From assembly GCA_947561395.2 (NCBI GenBank), contig OX387190.1:14750858-14814857 (forward strand): a DNA stretch of 64,000 bases, given 5' to 3'. The stretch is from Buxus sempervirens (lineage: Eukaryota; Streptophyta; Magnoliopsida; Buxales; Buxaceae). The first letter of the stretch is position 1. Each line of letters begins with the position of its first letter. Positions 58,008-64,000 of this stretch are shown piece by piece. The position numbers and the translations under genes are program-made. The notes under the pieces are model-generated. The model was not told the origin of the DNA and made no database searches. It worked only from the letters and a program-made list of their open reading frames with translations.

Positions 58008-60184
58008 TCTATACTACTATTTAAAGCACGAACTACCTTAAGTGTTTTCAGTTTTCACATGCCTAAAATGTCCTTCCCTATAGTATTTAATTCCATGCAT
58101 AGAGTCTTTCTCAATTAAAATTCTATCACAATTTATAAGGTTTTTTCTGTGAAAAGTTTTTAAATACGTAAGGGTTGATCATAATTTCTTAAACGTATAT
58201 AAAATCCTATCTTCTTAAACACGTTCCTATCACAATTTCTTAAACGTATATAAAATGCTATCACTTAATTAGATATTTTAAAATTAATCCTATCACTTAA
58301 TTGGGGTTCCTATCACTTATATTCATGATAAGTTTCAACTGAACACTTAAATTATAATTAATAAAGTTTTTCCACATATATGTAGAATAATTAATGTGTT
58401 ATTAATTTTTTTTCATGAAATCATAATTTCATTGGTCTAATTAATTATCATTATACGTAGAATAATTAATTAATTATTAATTGAATTTTTGAACACTTAA
58501 ATTAGTTCTGTGACTTTATCATTATACGTGCAATGTATTAGATGATAATTATTTTTTATTCTACGTATAATGATAATTTCTTTAGGCATGTAGATAAATA
58601 TGGTATAGATATACATTATTATAATGTATTAGAGATGATTATTAATAAGGGACGTTAAGAAGGGAGTTCTTATGTGAGGAGACGTGAGAATTGTTTCCAA
58701 AAGCCTTATGTTTTAGGCAAAGAGACGTGAGGAGATGTGAGAATTGAGAATTGATAGCAGAAATTGCAATTTGGGTTTCCAAAAACCCTATGTTTTAGGC
58801 AAAAACCCCATGTTTAGGACCCTACACAGTAAAATTAGTTTGAATGAAAGCATTTCCATTCTTAATTAATTACTATGCATGTTCTTGCTTTTCTCAAATG
58901 GTCTTTTTAATTTGAAAACTGCAGATGGGCAACTATAAAGTTGAGCTCAAACATGCCATTTTTACGAGTTGAACACAGACCATAAGAACTGACTGTGTTT
59001 ATCAGCTTATTGGAGAACCAACTGGAGTGTCCTACGACATCATCCTCTTCTTCGGTATCATAGATATACTCCAATACTACAACATCAGTAAAAAAACTGG
59101 AGCATGCATATTAGTCCATCCAATATGATCCAACCTCAATATCAGCAGTTGATCCAAGACAATACTCAAAACGTTTTCGTGATTTCATTGATGTAGCCAT
59201 CGACATAGGCTTTGGAGGATAATTCGAGACTACCAGAGTTGAAAAGCCAAATAACTTGGGCGCTTTTCTTCTCCATTTCTCTTCCTTGCTCTTATAAGCA
59301 ACTATTGATATGTATTATGTATTTGTAAAGGTATAGATGAGCACATGCAATCCATTTTTCTCACCTTAGGAGTATGATTAATTGATATCATAAATAAAAA
59401 GTCCTTTCCCATGCCTCTTTAATAAAAACTTGTTGTATAATGATTTGGGCAGTATTATATATTAACATTATATATGATGTATTTGAAAAATGAGAATTAT
59501 ATAAACGACAATCATATGATTAACGTTAATATATAATATGTGGAACAAAATCGTTGCACGTTAACAATTATATAATTATATAATTTTAACAAATTATTAA
59601 ATTAACAAATTATATAATTATATAATTTTAAATTTATTTGCACATTAACAAATCAGATCAAGACAAATTATATAACACGTGCAACGTTAACATTATATAT
59701 AACTAAAATAAACAATAGAGACATGTTTTTGACCCTAACTAAAATAAAATATACTAACTAAAAGTAAATTATATCGTTAATAAAACAATTAACTAACTAA
59801 AATTGCTAACGATTTTAATAAGTAACAACATAAAAGTAAATTACAAACTAATATAGGATTAATATATATGGTTAAATAATTGAAATTACTAACTAAAATA
59901 GGATTACATATGTATCATCAACTAACTAAACAAATGAATTAGTAGGAGACACGTTAATTAATAAGAGAACGTTAATAAATGCTGATTAAAATCTTATTAA
60001 ATTTATATTATTTAATTAGATATTAATTAAAATAGGTAAAAAAATATTTTGTTTAATTAGTTAATTAAAACGAAAAATAGTTATACTGCCATATGACGTT
60101 TTGAAGAGGGAAGGTGGTCACTTCTTAAAAAGTGCAAAATATATTAAGTGGCTCCACGTGCAACGCACGTGCCCTCTCACTAGT
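58008..60184 (+). mobile_element. Small non-autonomous Helitron, complete
   Basis: The 5' end is TCTATACTACTATTTAAAGC at 58008. The 3' end has the hairpin CACGTGC-AAC-GCACGTG (60155-60171), then 8 nt, then CTAGT (60180-60184). Both flanks are AT repeats (ATATAT before, ATGTATATATAT after), as expected for insertion in an AT tract without target duplication. 2177 bp, very AT-rich, with no Rep/helicase gene. It probably depends on an autonomous Helitron. Confidence 0.8.
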
Positions 60185-60993
60185 ATGTATATATATATAT
60201 ATACAAGGAGAAAGTATCCATCTGGGTATGAAACTAATTAACATTATACATCCTCCAACCTGAGGGAAAGTCCTGATGATAATTTAGGATATAATTAAGG
60301 AGAAAATATATGGCATTATCTTCTTGTTCTGAAGAGCTCTTCTTGTATCCAAGATTAACATTCGAAATATCTTTTACCACAATTATCCATTCTATTAAAT
60401 ACCTTGTATCTCAATAAACATATATAGTGCAAGAGAAAAATGCATAAATGAACTAATTAGGAGCTCCTTTCCTGTGTATGTAGGCTATTCCGAACCATGG
60501 AAAATGCTGTCTCTTTCTTTTCGTCTTAGAGCAGGTTTGACACAAAGAATTAGGCTTTGAATTCAAGCTAAGAATTGGGATTGGGTTAAAGAATTCCAAA
60601 TTTTAAGTTCTGTGGATGTAAATGATTGAAATTAAAAAAATATTTTACTCAATTGCATAAGCTAACTGCCAAACATCCGGATGTGTATAATAAGTTCAAG
60701 TTTGTAGGTAGAAAGGCTACTAATTCATTCATCAGCTTCTTTCCTCAAATTCCACGCATGGTATGGAATCTGGAATCTTGGAATTACCCATAAAATATAG
60801 AAGACAACCCAATTCTTATTCTTTAACTATTAAAGCATGAACCCTTAAGTCTCTATCTTTCTCTCAAATGTGTTTGCACAGCCGCAAGAATTCCGATCGA
60901 CTTTTGTTCTATGCACGACATCCAAAAGTTAAAATTGCTACACACATAAGATAATATTTCTTTTTGACGAAACTGAAGTACACGAGAAGGTAA
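60185..60993. other. Anonymous intron-like sequence
   Basis: No coding or repeat structure was recognised apart from the short AT repeat at its start. Confidence 0.45.
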
Positions 60994-61005
60994 TTCTAAA
61001 CAGCT

Positions 61006-61731
61006 AATTTTTTTTTTTGATGAGTAATGATAGTATGATTATATATATATAAAAAGGTGGAATGTACAGCAAACCTCTAAAAAGACTGCCTGACACATGA
61101 ACAAATCAACACCAAAGCCTACCCCACCCAATGAAATACAATCTGAAACAACCAGCTCCCATCCGAGAGCGCCAATGAACAACTAGAACAAAACAAAAGA
61201 AGGAATCGAAGCCGAATAAGACATTCAACTCCGATATCCAGAAGCCACTGACCCCTGTACAATAAAACCCTTCTCGATAAGCTCACCTAACACTAACCTC
61301 ACTCCCATCCATCCCCTAGGAGGGGGGAAGAAAAACACCACATATGCCACTCTCTCACTATATCCATGGCCTGGGCTCCTCGAAATTCTGGTAGAACCGA
61401 GATCCATGATGCTGCTGCTACTACAATAGAGTCAAAAACGTGCTCCACAGATGACCTCGAGTCCTGGAATATCCGACTATTATGCTCTAGCCAAATATGC
61501 CTAACAATTGCATGGAAAATGGACTTGTAGATGATGTTACCCCTTTTTCCCTATCCTCTGACTCTCCATTGAGCAAACAAAGCTATAAGAGTGTTTGGAA
61601 GAACCCAAGAAACTCCAATCAGCTGAAACAACTGCATCCATATAGCACTAGAAAACAGACACTGCACGAAAAGATGATCTATACTCTCCCTAGACTCCAT
61701 ACACATACAACACACATGAGGAGATAAAGCG
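61006..61731 (-). mobile_element. L1-type LINE, 5'-truncated, with target duplication
   Basis: Perfect 12 bp direct repeats TTCTAAACAGCT at 60994-61005 and 61732-61743. On the minus strand the segment reads MESRESIDHLFVQC, AIWMQLFQLIGVSWVLP and HIWLEHNSRIFQDS. These are the zf-RVT and tail of plant L1 ORF2. It ends in a poly(A) seen as a T run at 61009-61019. The clean duplication and few stops indicate a fairly recent insertion. Confidence 0.9.
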
Positions 61732-61743
61732 TTCTAAACAGCT

Positions 61744-62860
61744 CATTAATCATCACATAAAGTGAAAAATAGACCATCATATCACTCGCCATTAAAGACA
61801 AGGAAAGCTTATTCTTAGTTATTCGTTATTACCGGCAGCACTGATCAAGGACACAACGTCATAGGGAGATGCTTATAAAGGACAGTGGAAGTTAGGTGGA
61901 TAATGCTTTCCAAAGTTGTTCAAAATCAAGCTGAGGGTAATGGGGATGGTGAGGTGGATACCCTAACCTTGGCTTTGATGGCAGTGCAAAGGCAGAGAGC
62001 AGCATCAAGGTCGACCAAGGCATGGATGAGGCTGCAGCATGGCGCATATGGTGTCACTAACCCACTGATTATATTGGCACATACGCTCAGTTGAAGGGCA
62101 TCCATGGGACTGGTACCTCTGGATGGAGGATTGGAGGAACTACAAGAGCTAAGAAGACAAGGTTGAGTACCAGGAAGAGAGCAGCTGATGCAGAGCTCTT
62201 GGAAGCCACTAATGCTCAGAAGTTATCTAAGTAGTAAGAGCGTAAGAGGAAGAGTAAGTTTTTCTGATGGATGGATATAGAGTGAGTAAACTTGTGGGTA
62301 TTTATAAGGTAGTATAAGGACATGAGGTGGCCATTTAGATGGTTGCAAGTTGTACTAAAACAGATAAAAATGCCAAAGGAATTAATGCAACCATGTGTGC
62401 CCTACGGTTTTTTAGCCGGAATGCATTGCAAGTAGTTGGAGCACATGCTCACTCATAGCCTTTTTAGATTTGAAATTATTGAAACAAGCAGGGTGCACAT
62501 GCAGTATTGCACATATAAATAAAAAGTTTAGTACATGTAAGGGATATGAAATTGTTGAAGAGTTTCTGGGAAGTGAAAATTGAAAAAAGAAAAAAAAAAA
62601 AAGGTTCAGGACATGTAAGTGATAAGAAACTATTGAAGGGTATCTTTTGAGAAGTGAAAAATGATGTTGATAAAAAAGTTAGGACACGTAAGGGATAAGA
62701 GATTGTTGAAGGGTATTTTTTGGTAAGTGAAAAATGAAAAAAATGCGAAGTTACCCACATAAATATAAAAGACAAAATGACATTAGAAGGTTATTGTTGG
62801 AGGAAAGGCATATTTTTGTCACGCTACCCAAGAGGCTGTTCTCTTTATATATAGTATAGA
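61744..62860 (-). mobile_element. Helitron 5' end, minus strand
   Basis: The minus strand starts TCTATACTATATATAAAGAG at 62860, close to the 5' end at 58008. The 3' end with hairpin and CTAGT was not found to the left, so the left boundary is open. The frame at 61885-62094 could be a captured gene scrap; I do not recognise it. Confidence 0.45.
62520..62755. repeat. Three imperfect tandem units of about 75-80 bp
   Basis: Each unit contains ACATGTAAGGGATAAGA-like sequence, TTGTTGAAGGGTAT and AGTGAAAAATG. They lie close to the Helitron 5' end. Confidence 0.8.
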
Positions 62861-64000
62861 TATAAATATATATATACACATCCTCATTATTCATTAAAAA
62901 AAAATTTATGTCTGTGTTAGAAAGGAGGGCTTTTTTTGTGAGATTTATCTGTGGCCTGACGATTCAATGATGTACTAATTTTCTTCGACTTTGTAATAGT
63001 ACTGGTACTATTTGGAAATCAATCAAGTCTGTTCAGGTTGATATTACGTTGTTCTTTAATTGTTTTTGATAACTAGTGCTGTGAGTATTCCTGTTCCAAT
63101 AACAAGTGACGCTGCTGATATTAAGTTAATGTTTGTGAATCCTAATTGTGATTACTTCCCATTTTAAACTGAACAGTAAAGGTGAGTGTTAAAGAGAAAA
63201 TTAAGATTATTATTTTTTGATCACCCAGAGAAGACTGATAAAGATATTAGGGGATGGATTAAGGATAATTTTGTTTTATCACTTGCTTTGAAATAGTATG
63301 GAATTATAAATAAGTGCCAAGTTATTTATTTATTTTTTGATGCAGCCCTGAAAGTATAAGGGATAATTAAGGGATGTACACTTAAGGTTAAAGTATCTCT
63401 CTCTCTCTTAAGAGCATCCCAGGAATATATTTGGTATATGATGTATCCTTATTAGGAATATGAATATATTTTTATATGCAACAGGGTGAAAACTTGAGTA
63501 CGATAATACGTTTAAAGGTATCTGGGAGGAATTAAGTATATATCAGGCACCATGTGATGACATATGAGAACATTAAAATCGAAGAGATGAACTACAGGTT
63601 GCTAAAATTTTTTAGAACAGAATTTTGATTATTAATTTGAGAAGGAAAATGCTTGTCATTGAAATCTTGTCTTATCTTAGTAATGTGTACTTGAGAGTGC
63701 AATGTGTTTTTGTCTCATAAAAGCTGGTAATAATGAGTTTAGAGGATTTTTTTGGTTGTTATTGTGGAATGGGGTGTGGTAGAGATTCAGGGGAGCAAGA
63801 GACAGAGCATAAGGAGGTTGTTATGTAGAAAAATGATGGAACCAATATTGCATTTGATTAGTATTGGATAAATTTGGGAAGCCCGTTTGGGCTAATCAAG
63901 CTACCATGTCCATAGAGATTATTGAGGTACAACTTCATGATGGTCAACCACCCTCAAATCAGCCATCTAGCACTTCTACATCATGTTACTTGGTGCTTCC
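62861..64000. other. Anonymous sequence to the window end
   Basis: No exon of the ABCD1-type gene, no terminal repeat and no RNA gene was recognised. A short CT repeat lies at about 63396-63410. Confidence 0.45.

Noticed and set aside
1..64000. tRNA, rRNA or snoRNA genes
   Set aside because: No cloverleaf with A and B boxes and no rRNA core sequence was seen on reading. A tRNAscan/Infernal run would settle this.

Overview
The window is plant nuclear DNA, almost certainly from a eudicot with a large, repeat-rich genome. It has no operons or bacterial signals. It is mostly nested LTR retrotransposons, with smaller DNA transposons, Helitrons and LINE tails between them. Only two traces of host genes were recognised: the C-terminal DUF1232 part of an RNF170-like E3 ubiquitin ligase (11917-13224), and the first coding exon of a peroxisomal ABC transporter of the CTS/ABCD1 type (57031-57092).

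Layout. 1-3112: decayed minus-strand Ty3/gypsy pol (RNase H, integrase) and LTR, with a solo LTR (family A, TSD GTGTC) inside the integrase. 3563-8255: solo LTR of family D (TSD TGAGG) holding a solo LTR of family B. 8256-15211: mostly anonymous sequence with a MITE, an RTE-type LINE tail, the RNF170-like fragment and a solo LTR (family G, TSD ATTGC) in its intron. 15212-20454: two hAT-like non-autonomous elements, three fold-back hairpins and two diverged LTRs (family E). 20455-23204: a rearranged Tat-type element with one complete LTR. 23205-52620: a minus-strand gypsy element M (gag, protease) split by element C (23446-29378, TSD TATGC) and by a family B solo LTR (31667-50048, TSD TTTTC). 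That solo LTR is itself split by a young 15.7 kb Ogre/Tat-type element O (33495-49189, TSD GAGTG), which carries a reversed solo LTR of its own family (40766-43179, TSD GTCAC).

52621-64000: hAT ends, a Helitron 3' end, a complete small hAT (54126-54846), the ABCD1-type first exon, a complete small Helitron (58008-60184), a 5'-truncated L1 with a perfect 12 bp TSD (61006-61731) and the 5' end of a minus-strand Helitron.

Nesting gives a relative age order: M first, then C and B2, then O. LTR identity agrees. I saw about 17 differences in about 625 bp for C, but only 3 in 2427 bp for O. Element O encodes gag and a second gag-like ORF but no protease, reverse transcriptase or integrase, so it must use proteins from another element.

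The most unusual patterns are shared by LTR families that otherwise look unrelated. (1) Clusters of short CpG-containing inverted words differ between copies of one family yet are shared across families. (2) A small covarying hairpin sits 19-30 nt before a strong 3' splice site in four LTR families and is followed by a conserved acidic/aromatic short reading frame. (3) A primer-binding-site-like motif lies inside the LTR about 77-80 bp before its end in two Tat-type families.
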